DNA of 26,039 nucleotides from CAYFJO01 sp964343305 (GTDB lineage: Bacteria; Planctomycetota; Planctomycetia; Pirellulales; Pirellulaceae): the NCBI GenBank assembly GCA_964343305.1, contig CAYFJO010000123.1, positions 1-26,039 on the forward strand, read 5' to 3'. This document shows, one piece after another, positions 14,770-23,180 of the stretch (its first letter is position 1; each line of letters opens with the position of its first letter). The notes below the pieces were generated by a model. That model was given only the letters and a program-made list of their open reading frames with translations, did no database searches and was not told the origin of the DNA. The position numbers and the translations under genes were made by a program.

Positions 14770-17511
14770 TTATCTCTCACCGGTTAGCGCATCGGACAAA
14801 ATGAGCGATTTCCATGCTCGTTCGAAGGCAAGTGGAGTTTCATATTCGTAGTGCTCCTCTAATGCCTCGCTCCAAGAATCCAGCTCGATTGCATCTTGAA
14901 TGAATTGAATCAGTTTTCGTGTCCCGCCTTGGTCGACAAGATGTTTTGTCATCGAGCGCCCTTGCGCCGACATGGCTATCACGTCCGTCGGATAGTTAGT
15001 CTCGTCAATCAACTCGGTAAATGGCAGAAGTCGTTGGCCTTCCATTAACTGTGACAACATCTGTTGCATTTTTGCTTGCCCGTCAGCGGATTCGACGGTG
15101 AGGCAGATTCCTTCGTCGATCCATCTTGGCAGCGGCTGATTGAAGCGGGTCGCGAGAATCGTGTGCATGATTTCGTGTGCGAGCACAGATTCGATTTTGT
15201 CGGCCGGTCCTTGAATCTTCATGTTCCAACCTGCCAGTTCCTTGCCGCCGTCGAATCGAAACGTTGTTGCCCCGCCCGCACCAAGTTTGTTTCCAATTTG
15301 GACTTCGATTGGACACGGCTGCGACCAATCGCCAAGCTTCTCGCCAAGCCAGGTCTCGCTTAACTCGCGTCGAAGAGTTTCAGCTTTCTCCGACAACGAC
15401 CTTGCGATCGTCGTTGATGGCGCACGGACGACGAAGTTAACAGACCGGACCGTATTACGTGACGGTTGTGCCGAACCTTTGTTCAGTTCAGGAGCCACCG
15501 GCTGGTCCGAAGCCGGTTCGCTGTGAAGCTGGATGTGGCGCGTCTCCAGCAACGATCCTTTGGCACGATAAACATTCTTCAAAGAGTTGACGTAATTCAA
15601 AACAGCCTCCGAATGGCCTGTTTGAGCATCCATCCACGAAGCGACTGCTTCGACCAAAGCTGTGCCATTTGTGCGACCTTCGAGAAACTGAGTCTTCACG
15701 TCCTTTAGTTTTCGATCGTTCTCGACACAGTGCTTGTCTGCGAATTCGAGTTGCGCAAAGGCAGTTTCGAGATCACCGATCGCATCCGAACACTGGTGTG
15801 TGATTTCTAGCTCGGCATCCTTCAACGTCGCGCGGTGTTTCTCCAAGCGCAGCACAAGGTCTCTGGTTGCAGCCTGATGTGCCCGAAATCCGAAAGGAAG
15901 CTTCAACGATGGCTCGGTGTCTGATGCAACCGCGTCTGGCTTTGCATTGTTTTTCGCTTGAATCAGTTGCAACTCAACCGATTTGATGCGCGATTTGATT
16001 CTTCGAAGCGTCGGATGGTCTTCGAGTGCTTCGGCCTGAAGTTTGTGCCAATCGAAATTGACCTTCTTGGTAGGTGGGTCGACCGACGGACGAATGATGC
16101 GGCCGTCACGCGCTGGCAGTCCGAGCACCTGTCGCAGGCTCGCCTCCTCGGCGTACACCTCGGCAAGCGCTGCGTCACAGGCCCGCTTCAAGCGATAGTA
16201 CTCTTGACGAACCGGCCCTTTGACTGGTGAATCCTCGGCCGATCTCGCCCCTTCGCCGCGCCAGATCTCGAGAACCAAATCATGAGCCGCCATGGTTGCA
16301 ACCAGATTTTGGTGCTTCGTCCACAAGCTCCAGTATCGCGACTCTACATCCGCCGTCCAATTCGACAGCGAAGTCTCGAAATCGGCGAGCGAAACATCTG
16401 AGTTAGTTCGAGCGATTGAGATTCGATTGTTCTTGGAGTCGTGTCCCGTCAGTCGCGCCAGGCTCTTAAGGCGTTTGCTGTTCTCCAACCCGATCACCAA
16501 TGTTTCCTCGAGCGACATGCTCCAGCGGTCGACCTGTTTCGCTTCTTCAGTTTCTTCGGGCAGATCGGCATCAGGCTTGGGGGATTCGACATTCGATGTT
16601 CCGTCTCGGTCGAGCTTGTCTTCCAACAACTCGATCAGTCGTCTCACGTCCTGGCGCAGCAACCGGACTTCGTTCAACAAGCGAGGTCGGTCTTTTTGTA
16701 CAGTCGCCTTTGGTTGTATTCTCTCGACCTTGGCCTCTGGTGTTTTCAGAACATCGGTCGAAATTGCGAGATTCTGCAGTGCCTCGATTTTTCGTTCTCG
16801 CTCGACAATTTGAGGATGAGTCGGGCCCAAGTATTGCCTTAACTGAATCAGTTCAACCTTGAGCTTTTGTATCATTTCCAACTGCTTCGTTGACCGAGAA
16901 TCCGCGACAAGATGATTGAGAACCTTGGCGGCGTACTGCTCACCGATCTCGACGATCTGGGCGATATGTTCCTGCTTGTGAACGGTTCCGCGCAACAGCA
17001 GCGAGCCGTTGACGTCATGAATTTCGATCGACAGGTCCGGATAGAGTTGCTTCAGCGTGCGTGCGAGTAGACGAGTGTCGATGACCACCGAGATGTCGAT
17101 CGTCGATATTTTGTCATCTTCGTTCCACAGAGAAATCGATGTCGTTCCGACCTGTGTCGCTCGGACTCTGATGCGACGAGGCGTGATTGGTTGAACACTG
17201 ACGACTTCGGTCGACTCGTTGAGAATTCGAGGAATGTTGTAATCAGCATCGATGAAACAAACCGTTCCTTCGTAAAGCTCCAAGGTCTCTTTCAAATCCT
17301 GAGCGCGAAAAATCTGCGCCGAATTCTTGGGAAACTCTTGCAACAAGACTTGCCTTTCTTTTGCTTGCGATATCGGCGCCGCATCCGCGGTTTTGGGTTC
17401 GTCTGCCAAAATCGGACGCGGCTGGTGGATTGCAATTCGCCACACGGCCAGGGCTGCTAGTCCGATGAAGATGGCAATCAGCGTCTGCCTGAGGGAATTC
17501 GATCGTTTCAT
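14770..17511 (-). CDS. Chimeric envelope protein: pilus/secretin N-domain, BON-like, coiled coil, TolC-like, HEXXH protease
   Basis: 913 residues from ATG 17511, preferred over a GTG at 17529 because AGGAG lies eight bases upstream; it starts 14 bases after the M56 stop. A signal or anchor segment (about 7-25) is followed by a domain like the N-terminal region of type II/III secretins and CpaC (about 70-146, VVSVQPITPRRIRVRA then GTTSISLW), a BON-like domain (about 147-202, SLLLRGTVHKQEHI), coiled coil (about 210-310), a TolC/outer-membrane-efflux-like helical region (about 330-660) and a C-terminal metalloprotease domain (about 715-910). The protease has His779-Glu780-x2-His783 (HEIMH) and Glu800 (WIDEG), the spacing of gluzincin/peptidase-MA folds. 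All catalytic residues are intact. As last gene of a BlaI/M56 operon it is the likely output of that sensor. I know no characterised protein with this order. Confidence 0.8.
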   Translation of the reverse strand: MKRSNSLRQTLIAIFIGLAALAVWRIAIHQPRPILADEPKTADAAPISQAKERQVLLQEFPKNSAQIFRAQDLKETLELYEGTVCFIDADYNIPRILNESTEVVSVQPITPRRIRVRATQVGTTSISLWNEDDKISTIDISVVIDTRLLARTLKQLYPDLSIEIHDVNGSLLLRGTVHKQEHIAQIVEIGEQYAAKVLNHLVADSRSTKQLEMIQKLKVELIQLRQYLGPTHPQIVERERKIEALQNLAISTDVLKTPEAKVERIQPKATVQKDRPRLLNEVRLLRQDVRRLIELLEDKLDRDGTSNVESPKPDADLPEETEEAKQVDRWSMSLEETLVIGLENSKRLKSLARLTGHDSKNNRISIARTNSDVSLADFETSLSNWTADVESRYWSLWTKHQNLVATMAAHDLVLEIWRGEGARSAEDSPVKGPVRQEYYRLKRACDAALAEVYAEEASLRQVLGLPARDGRIIRPSVDPPTKKVNFDWHKLQAEALEDHPTLRRIKSRIKSVELQLIQAKNNAKPDAVASDTEPSLKLPFGFRAHQAATRDLVLRLEKHRATLKDAELEITHQCSDAIGDLETAFAQLEFADKHCVENDRKLKDVKTQFLEGRTNGTALVEAVASWMDAQTGHSEAVLNYVNSLKNVYRAKGSLLETRHIQLHSEPASDQPVAPELNKGSAQPSRNTVRSVNFVVRAPSTTIARSLSEKAETLRRELSETWLGEKLGDWSQPCPIEVQIGNKLGAGGATTFRFDGGKELAGWNMKIQGPADKIESVLAHEIMHTILATRFNQPLPRWIDEGICLTVESADGQAKMQQMLSQLMEGQRLLPFTELIDETNYPTDVIAMSAQGRSMTKHLVDQGGTRKLIQFIQDAIELDSWSEALEEHYEYETPLAFERAWKSLILSDALTGER

Positions 17512-17525
17512 CGTTCCGACTCCTT

Positions 17526-19136
17526 TCACTCGACCAATTCAGTGCGTGAGTGGATTCTGATTTGCGTTGCACGTTTTCGTAACTGTTCAGCAAGCGCCTG
17601 GATGTCAGGATCGCTTGGAAATCGCTGCAGGAGTTTATCTGCGTGTTGAAGCTCTGCATCGAGATTGTGTAGCTCATCCATCAGATCGATCGTCTTGCGG
17701 ATCGATGCGTCCGTCTGGTCCGAATCCAGCATCAAGTTGCTCTCAATGCTGGTCGTCGCGAATCGTTCCGACTCTACCGCCGTGAACCCAAGTCTTGGCA
17801 CAGTGAAGGAAAAGAGACCGATCAACGCAACAGAAGCCAAAGTGAGAATTCGTCGCCGCAATCCGCGCTCCCATCGATCATCGCGATCGGTCATGCTGAC
17901 AAGTCTCTCGACGCGCCGCACGAGGGTCTTCTTCGGACCGCCCGCCGCCAATGCAAGCTCGCGATCGATTGATTTCAATCGCCATTGTGCGATCTGCGTC
18001 AGACATCGCGCGAGCGACAATCCGCTGGCTCCGTTGTTTACCGCCCAATCGTCGCAAAGATACTCGGCGGCTTGTTGCCATCGGTTGCGTGCGAGAAAGT
18101 TCAATGGCTGAATCGCAAAACACGAACAGATCACGCGTCCCACCCAAAGCCACCACACGTCGCCGCGGGTTAAGTGGGCCAGTTCATGCGCTAGTAGCGC
18201 TCGTAGCTCTTCCTTGCTCAGTTGGGTTTCCAGTCCAGCAGGCAACACGATTGTCCATCGCCACAATCCGAATGCGACTGGCTCGGAGAATTGACTCGAT
18301 GACAAGAGTCGAACGTCGCGCCGGAGATCGTTGCGTTGAATAAGTCTCTGAAGGACGCGGTTCGCCGAATCACTTTGCACGCGCGTCGCCAAGGCCATCC
18401 GTCGCCGAAACATCAAGTCTTGCACCATCATGCGCAACACTCCAAAGATGACGGCAACCGCGAACGAAGCGGCGACGAAACTCAGTCCAAAACTCGACGT
18501 CACTCCGTCCAGATCTTGTGAGCCTTGCAGAATCTCCGTGGCCGATGATGACCGATCGTCATCTACAACTCGGTGGTTCGAGCTGCCTCTCTGGGCGTTC
18601 ACAGTTTCGTGCTGCGCATCATTCGTGGGCAATGCGATTGTCGACTCGACGGATTCGTCATGAATGACAACACGTCGCGGTGAAGCATTGTCCTGCTCAT
18701 TCCATGTTTGAGTTGAATCTGATCGAGGCCTTGTTGGCGCAGTTGGATCCTGTCGAGCCGCATGACTCGGATCCTCGATGGACCGCGAACGATTTCCAGC
18801 CAGACTCTCTGCGTTGCTGTCATCCCCGGCGCTTATCTCCTGGTGGATTGGCGGCAGCGCTACTTCGCCAACTGATTGGACATCGACTGGCGCCGGATTC
18901 GAAGTTAACGAGATATTGACAGCGTTGGTTGAAAATCCAAACGTCACTTGCATTGCGGCGGTCACGAGACCCGCCACTGCGGCGAATTTCCAAACACGTT
19001 CACACAGCGCAAGACTTTTGTCGCGTAATGCGGCAACAACAACCCACGTCACGACAAGAAAGATTGTCGAGTGCAGCAAATATGTCAGCGCCAGTGAGAC
19101 GATCACGGCGGACAGGCTGTTCATGTCACTCGTCAT
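17526..19136 (-). CDS. BlaR1-like M56 membrane metalloprotease (short C-terminus)
   Basis: 536 residues; ATG 19136 has AGGAG seven bases upstream and overlaps the BlaI stop by 11 bases. Two N-terminal membrane helices (about 10-35 and 48-68) are followed by a long Ser/Asp/Thr-rich linker (about 70-215), another helix (about 218-240) and the M56 domain with His317-Glu318-x2-His321 (AHELAHL) and the third ligand Glu358 in EYLCDDWAV. A last helix (about 443-463) leads to a short helical tail of about 75 residues. In BlaR1/MecR1 the tail is a penicillin-binding sensor; here that sensor is missing, so the signal must be read by the linker, the tail or a partner protein. Known members, when activated, cause cleavage of the partner BlaI repressor. 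Encoded between BlaI and the chimera. Confidence 0.88.
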   Translation of the reverse strand: MTSDMNSLSAVIVSLALTYLLHSTIFLVVTWVVVAALRDKSLALCERVWKFAAVAGLVTAAMQVTFGFSTNAVNISLTSNPAPVDVQSVGEVALPPIHQEISAGDDSNAESLAGNRSRSIEDPSHAARQDPTAPTRPRSDSTQTWNEQDNASPRRVVIHDESVESTIALPTNDAQHETVNAQRGSSNHRVVDDDRSSSATEILQGSQDLDGVTSSFGLSFVAASFAVAVIFGVLRMMVQDLMFRRRMALATRVQSDSANRVLQRLIQRNDLRRDVRLLSSSQFSEPVAFGLWRWTIVLPAGLETQLSKEELRALLAHELAHLTRGDVWWLWVGRVICSCFAIQPLNFLARNRWQQAAEYLCDDWAVNNGASGLSLARCLTQIAQWRLKSIDRELALAAGGPKKTLVRRVERLVSMTDRDDRWERGLRRRILTLASVALIGLFSFTVPRLGFTAVESERFATTSIESNLMLDSDQTDASIRKTIDLMDELHNLDAELQHADKLLQRFPSDPDIQALAEQLRKRATQIRIHSRTELVE

Positions 19137-19518
19137 CTTTCAACTCCTGTTCCTTTTTGCGGATCAGTCGTTTCAGTTCGGCAAGATCGTCGAGCGTCAC
19201 GTCGCGGCCATCGAGCAAGTGGCACACCATTTCGGTGACGTCGCCTTCGAACAGCCGAGTTGCCAGATCAGAGACCATCGAACGGCTCACTTGATCGCGG
19301 CGAATCTTCGCGCGATAGATATTCACGCGGCCGTCGCTGCGATGAGTGACCTGGCCCTTCTCTTCCATCTTGGTGAGCATCGTGCCGACCGTCGTGTGTG
19401 CTAGCGAACGTTTTGGTTCGAGAGCTTCGCGGACCTCGCTTACCGTCGATTCGCCTTGCTCCCACAGAACGTGCATGATGGCCAACTGCAATTCGGCCAG
19501 ATGATGCTTCTTGCTCAT
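19126..19518 (-). CDS. BlaI/MecI-family transcriptional repressor (downstream cassette)
   Basis: 130 residues from ATG 19518; an in-frame TTG at 19566 lies inside the promoter and is rejected. A winged-helix DNA-binding domain fills about 5-75 (LAELQLAIMHVLWEQGE, then SLAHTTVGTMLTKMEEKG, with RVNIYRAKI as the wing strand), and a C-terminal helical dimerisation part follows. BlaI proteins bind dyads as dimers and are inactivated by cleavage through their M56 partner, which is encoded next and overlaps by 11 bases. Two matching dyads at 19544-19584 lie just upstream, so autoregulation is likely. The ribosome site is weak. Assignment to the family is firm; its target list is inferred. Confidence 0.9.
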   Translation of the reverse strand: MSKKHHLAELQLAIMHVLWEQGESTVSEVREALEPKRSLAHTTVGTMLTKMEEKGQVTHRSDGRVNIYRAKIRRDQVSRSMVSDLATRLFEGDVTEMVCHLLDGRDVTLDDLAELKRLIRKKEQELKDDE

Positions 19519-19543
19519 CGATTCTTTGACTTTCGTTCTCGGA

Positions 19544-19595
19544 CTACTAATCGAGTAGGAGAGCAAGCCTACTACCGAAGTAGGAGGCGGGTCAA
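19544..19595 (-). promoter_or_regulatory. Promoter with two BlaI-type operators upstream of the downstream cassette
   Basis: Two copies of CTACT-N5-AGTAG: one at 19544-19558, the other at 19568-19584 with perfect six-base arms (CCTACT-ACCGA-AGTAGG). Their centres are 25 bases apart. A -35-like TTGACC (19590-19595, minus strand) and a weak -10-like TAGGCT (19566-19571) frame the second dyad, placing it inside the promoter and the first over the likely transcript start. BlaI/MecI operators in known systems are dyads with TACTAC/GTAGTA arms, so the match and position are strong. Confidence 0.75.
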
Positions 19596-19656
19596 GAGAG
19601 ATTTCTCGAAAGAGTGCAAGGCGTTTAACAGCGCTCCGACTTGACGGCCAACGCAG

Positions 19657-22407
19657 CTACCGCCCACGAAGCGTATCCCGATCCCTTTCACCGCCATCGG
19701 CAGTAAAAAATGCCCGCAGGACTTTTTCTTCGATGTGTTTAGAAATGAATCGAACCGATCCGTCAGCAAAAGTCGCGTTAAATCCCTCGTCGAAAAATCC
19801 GCCGAGCTTTGGCAGTGGCTTTTCGGCGTCGTACGGAATATCGTCGGGTTTTGTCCACGGCACCGACCTTTTCGACTCAACCACCAGGATTGTCTTGGAC
19901 GTTCCGTCGCGGATATCGGAAAAGAGCAAGTTGTTATCGAAGATCGTGTTCTCGCCGGTCAAGACGTAGTAGCTGGCGTGAGTCGTGGCGCTGCCAGGAT
20001 TTGGATGGCGGAAGATGTCCGGCATCTTGTCGAGCAACGTTTTGTTGTGCTCGCTGTCCCACGGTTCATCAAACCGATATTGGTCGTACAACTTTTGCTG
20101 TTCGAGGTAGGGCAAAATGGCAACACGCCAACTGTGCGGATGTCTTCCTTCGCCATTCTTCGATTTGGGAAGCGTCTTGTTGACGTCGTAGTAGTTGTGA
20201 AACGCAAGCCCGATCTGTCTCATGTTGTTCATCGATTGCGCCCGCCGAGCCGCGATGCGCGCCGCCGTGATCGCGGGAATCAACGTCGAGATCAGCTTCT
20301 GCGAATCTTCGCGATCGGCGGTCGTTTCGGCAACCACGTCGTCGCCGCGAGTTGAAATCTTGAGCTTGTCGAGAAGACTGTCGGCGATATCCGCGGACTT
20401 CAACCAAGTCGCGCCCGTGGGACCCGACTCCTTGCTTGCTGCGCGGCGGGCCATCGACAAGAGGTTTCGTCCCAACGTGGCCGCCGCTTCGAGCGTCGGC
20501 TTGACCTCATTTACGTCGTCGGCACTTTTGGAATCGGCAATCGCCGACAGGGTGAGCCGTCCGTCAAGCTTCATGCCAACTGCCAACGAATCCGCTTTGT
20601 TCCAAATCGGCGAGAACAAGACAAACTGCGAATAGAACGCCTGCGTGGAGGTTCTGGGACGGGCACGGCCAGTCATTTCCGCGTTGATCGCATCTCGAAT
20701 CAGCATAAAGTTGTATTGGACTGCGGCGTCGTGTTTGGCAACTTGCTTCCAGACATTTGCCCATGTCGTTTTCGAAGCGCCAGTTTCGCCCGCGATGATC
20801 AAACGCCGGAGATGTTCCTCCCGTTCGCAGACCACGACCGTGCGCGGATCAGCGAAGAAGTAGGACGCTCCGTTCGCATCGTTTTTGAAGTAGTCCTGAC
20901 CATCATAACTGTTCTTGGCAGCATCCGGCGCGATCTTACTAGCAAACGACTTGGCGTCCGCTGGCTGCGCCGTCCTTATGATGTAGCCGCCGAAAACGGG
21001 CATCGGCTCGTCGTCCGCCTGCGTCAGGAATAGCATCGTGAATCGCTCGACGCGATCTATCGAGATGCCGATTTGCTCGTTGATTTCTTCGCCTTCTTCG
21101 ATCGCGGCGGCCATCCCCTTCAGCTCGGGGCGTTTCAATAGCGCGGATGGCCGCACCGCAAAGACTATAGCCGCATCGCGCGGAACATAGGCAAGACTGA
21201 GATCGCTTTGCGCCGCCGCCTTGAATCGCGCCTGTTTCTTGCGCACCGTCTTTTCCTCTTTGTCAGCACGTTTTGCCTCGGTTTCGGCGGGCGTTTGTTG
21301 ACCGAGCAGCGAATTTGGTGAACGCAGTCCTGTCACCACGAATGCGAGGACCGCCATGGCGGCAATGACGATCACGCGCGATAGCTTCGATCGAGTTGAT
21401 GACTTGTCCCCTGCCCGGTCTTGCCGCAACATCGCAATTCTCCTCATAAACGTTGAACGTGTCGGCAGAAACGCACTGGCGGCCCACGTCATCCGTCGAT
21501 CGGATTGCCGAAGTGCCAATTCTGCAAGTGTCGTCAAGTATGTTTGCCGCCCGCCCGACGACGAAGCTGCCAGATCATCCGCGGCGAGTTCCTGTTCCAG
21601 TCGCAGTTGACCGACGAGCCAATGCACAAACGGATGATAAAAATGAATCGCCAGGCTCAACTGGCCGCAGACGCATGCGAGGTAATCGTGACGGCAAATA
21701 TGCGCCAACTCATGAGCCAGCACCGATCGTCGTTCTTGCGGGCTCCACTCCGTCCACTCAGGTGGAAGCAAAATGATCGGTCGCAGCCAACCAATTGTCG
21801 CGGCCGTCGACAGTGCCAAAGACTCTCGCAGCTCAACCCTCCAACGGCAATTCAATTCGTCACGCAACTTGTCGAGCAACCCCATCATCGCGGGATCGTC
21901 GACAACACTGCCTCGCCGTCGATAAACACGCATCCAAAGCACGCCAGCGATCAAATGTAGCACGCCGATCGCCGCGCCAACGATCAACACCAACGCAAAA
22001 AGCCCCGTCCAACGCAAATCGGACGACTCTGGAGATACGTTTGGGCGCGCCACGGAAAGCTCGTCAAGGAACGACTGCGCAAACATTGAAAATGAACTTT
22101 GACTTGTCGACGGATCGGTCTCGGCGGAATTCGCAATCACCAGTCGATCGTCGGTCGGCAATGTTGTGGCATCCGTTTCCCGGAAAGTGGATTCGTCGGA
22201 CGTGGAGTTGGCCACGTCAAACCAGCTCGGACCTGGCAAAAACACAAATACGGGCAAGGCGACGATCGTCAACAGGGCCAACAACGGTGCGAACGAGCCA
22301 ACCGCAAGTCCAACGCGACGCAACACGAAAAACAGACACGCGACAAAGAGCGTGACCAACGAGACTTGAATCGCGCACCAAATCAATAATACGCCGAGAC
22401 CGTTCAT
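19657..22407 (-). CDS. M56 metalloprotease fused to an extracytoplasmic region ending in DUF1559
   Basis: 916 residues; ATG 22407 overlaps the BlaI stop (ATGA) and has GGGAG nine bases upstream. N-terminal helices (about 5-30, 40-58, 135-158) surround a polar linker, then an M56 domain with His232-Glu233-x2-His236 (AHELAHI) and Glu271 or Glu273 in RLEQELAADD. After a helix near 345-365, a large domain (about 395-690, starting LAYVPRDAAIVFAVRPSALL) is of a kind common in planctomycete extracytoplasmic proteins but not one I can name. The C-terminus (about 700-905) is DUF1559: ARRAQSMNNMRQIGLAFHNY, then WRVAILPYLEQ, ending FADGSVRF. DUF1559 normally follows a prepilin-type N-terminus; here it sits on the outer side of a protease, where BlaR1 carries its ligand sensor. 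A sensing role is my inference. Confidence 0.87.
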   Translation of the reverse strand: MNGLGVLLIWCAIQVSLVTLFVACLFFVLRRVGLAVGSFAPLLALLTIVALPVFVFLPGPSWFDVANSTSDESTFRETDATTLPTDDRLVIANSAETDPSTSQSSFSMFAQSFLDELSVARPNVSPESSDLRWTGLFALVLIVGAAIGVLHLIAGVLWMRVYRRRGSVVDDPAMMGLLDKLRDELNCRWRVELRESLALSTAATIGWLRPIILLPPEWTEWSPQERRSVLAHELAHICRHDYLACVCGQLSLAIHFYHPFVHWLVGQLRLEQELAADDLAASSSGGRQTYLTTLAELALRQSDRRMTWAASAFLPTRSTFMRRIAMLRQDRAGDKSSTRSKLSRVIVIAAMAVLAFVVTGLRSPNSLLGQQTPAETEAKRADKEEKTVRKKQARFKAAAQSDLSLAYVPRDAAIVFAVRPSALLKRPELKGMAAAIEEGEEINEQIGISIDRVERFTMLFLTQADDEPMPVFGGYIIRTAQPADAKSFASKIAPDAAKNSYDGQDYFKNDANGASYFFADPRTVVVCEREEHLRRLIIAGETGASKTTWANVWKQVAKHDAAVQYNFMLIRDAINAEMTGRARPRTSTQAFYSQFVLFSPIWNKADSLAVGMKLDGRLTLSAIADSKSADDVNEVKPTLEAAATLGRNLLSMARRAASKESGPTGATWLKSADIADSLLDKLKISTRGDDVVAETTADREDSQKLISTLIPAITAARIAARRAQSMNNMRQIGLAFHNYYDVNKTLPKSKNGEGRHPHSWRVAILPYLEQQKLYDQYRFDEPWDSEHNKTLLDKMPDIFRHPNPGSATTHASYYVLTGENTIFDNNLLFSDIRDGTSKTILVVESKRSVPWTKPDDIPYDAEKPLPKLGGFFDEGFNATFADGSVRFISKHIEEKVLRAFFTADGGERDRDTLRGR

Positions 22408-22787
22408 TTTTTGTTCTCCCGAAGGACTTCTTCCAAAAGTGCGCGTTCTTTCTTGTTGAGCCCCTTTTGTCCAAACAGCCGCATGAGCAACGCCTCGCGC
22501 GAGCCGCCAAACACGCGCTGCATCAAATCGCCGAGCATGTTTTCCGAAACATCGTCGAACGATCGGCAGGGTCGATACATGAACGGCCGCCCATGAGTCG
22601 TTTGTTCCAGAAAGCCTTTTTCACCGAGAATGCGGATCAAAGTCGCAACCGTCGTATAGGCAAGATCACGCCCAGAATCGGCAAGAAAATCGCGAATCTC
22701 CTGTGCGGTTGCTTCGCCCTTCTCCCAGAATGCGTGCATCACTTCCAGTTCCCGTTCCGTCAACTCTTTTGCAGGCGGTCGTGCCAT
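22404..22787 (-). CDS. BlaI/MecI-family transcriptional repressor (upstream cassette)
   Basis: 127 residues from ATG 22787, chosen because GAGGAG lies four to five bases upstream and the family fold starts here; a longer frame to 22877 runs through the promoter. The winged-helix domain is visible at about 8-75 (ELTERELEVMHAFWEKGEA, then DLAYTTVATLIRILGEKG), followed by a C-terminal helical dimer part with the SENMLGDLMQRVFGG pattern seen in planctomycete BlaI proteins. The stop overlaps the M56-DUF1559 start by four bases. The two BlaI proteins of this window differ clearly in sequence, so they are paralogous cassettes, not a recent duplication. Confidence 0.9.
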   Translation of the reverse strand: MARPPAKELTERELEVMHAFWEKGEATAQEIRDFLADSGRDLAYTTVATLIRILGEKGFLEQTTHGRPFMYRPCRSFDDVSENMLGDLMQRVFGGSREALLMRLFGQKGLNKKERALLEEVLRENKK

Positions 22788-22830
22788 CTTGCTCCTCGGT
22801 GATTTAATTTGGTTTTTTAGATTTGGTTTC

Positions 22831-22858
22831 ATAGTAGACGATTGCGAGAACTTGTCAA
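22831..22858 (-). promoter_or_regulatory. Sigma-70-like promoter of the upstream BlaI cassette with half operator
   Basis: On the minus strand a perfect TTGACA (22853-22858) is separated by 16 bases from TACTAT (22831-22836). The sequence GTCTACTATG across the -10 contains TCTACTA, half of the dyad found upstream of the other cassette. Two direct copies of AAACCAAAT (22807-22815 and 22821-22829) follow in the leader. The start codon at 22787 lies about 45 bases downstream. Confidence 0.6.
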
Positions 22859-22939
22859 GCGAATTCTTTTGCCACAAACTAGAAACTCGGATAAAGCCGA
22901 ATTGGCCGGCTGGCTATGCCGCAGCCAGGTGTTGGAGTC

Positions 22940-22983
22940 CAGGCTTTAGCCTGCCATTGCAGCCTAATGGCGCCTAAAGGCTG
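22940..22983. repeat. REP-like imperfect hairpin next to the scaffold join
   Basis: The stretch holds nested inverted segments: CAGGCTTTAGCC at the left against GCCTAAAGGCTG at the right (imperfect), and inside them CCATT against AATGG (perfect). The wording 'gttggagtccaggctttagcc' style sequence is typical of short dispersed repeats between genes. It lies 53 bases from the run of Ns, and repeats are a common reason for assembly breaks. I cannot count copies elsewhere in the genome. Confidence 0.45.
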
Positions 22984-23035
22984 TACTTCAGCGGACATTT
23001 CAAAGTTGCGGCGGTGGCGATCGCATACGTCGGCC

Positions 23036-23135
23036 NNNNNNNNNNNNNNNNNNNNNNNNNNNNNNNNNNNNNNNNNNNNNNNNNNNNNNNNNNNNNNNNN
23101 NNNNNNNNNNNNNNNNNNNNNNNNNNNNNNNNNNN
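23036..23135. other. Assembly gap, exactly 100 Ns
   Basis: A run of exactly 100 Ns is the conventional filler for a gap of unknown size, so true distance, order and orientation across it are unproven. Open frames reading through the Ns are artefacts. The last intact gene to the left is the upstream BlaI; the first to the right is the CehA/McbA-like gene. Confidence 0.97.
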
Positions 23136-23180
23136 TTTGAGAGTTGCCGGAGATGGCCGTTCAGGTCCGGAGGAGGTATC

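Noticed and set aside
14770..22787. A beta-lactam resistance island
   Set aside because: BlaI and M56 proteins are present, but there is no beta-lactamase or penicillin-binding protein and neither M56 protein has a penicillin-binding sensor.
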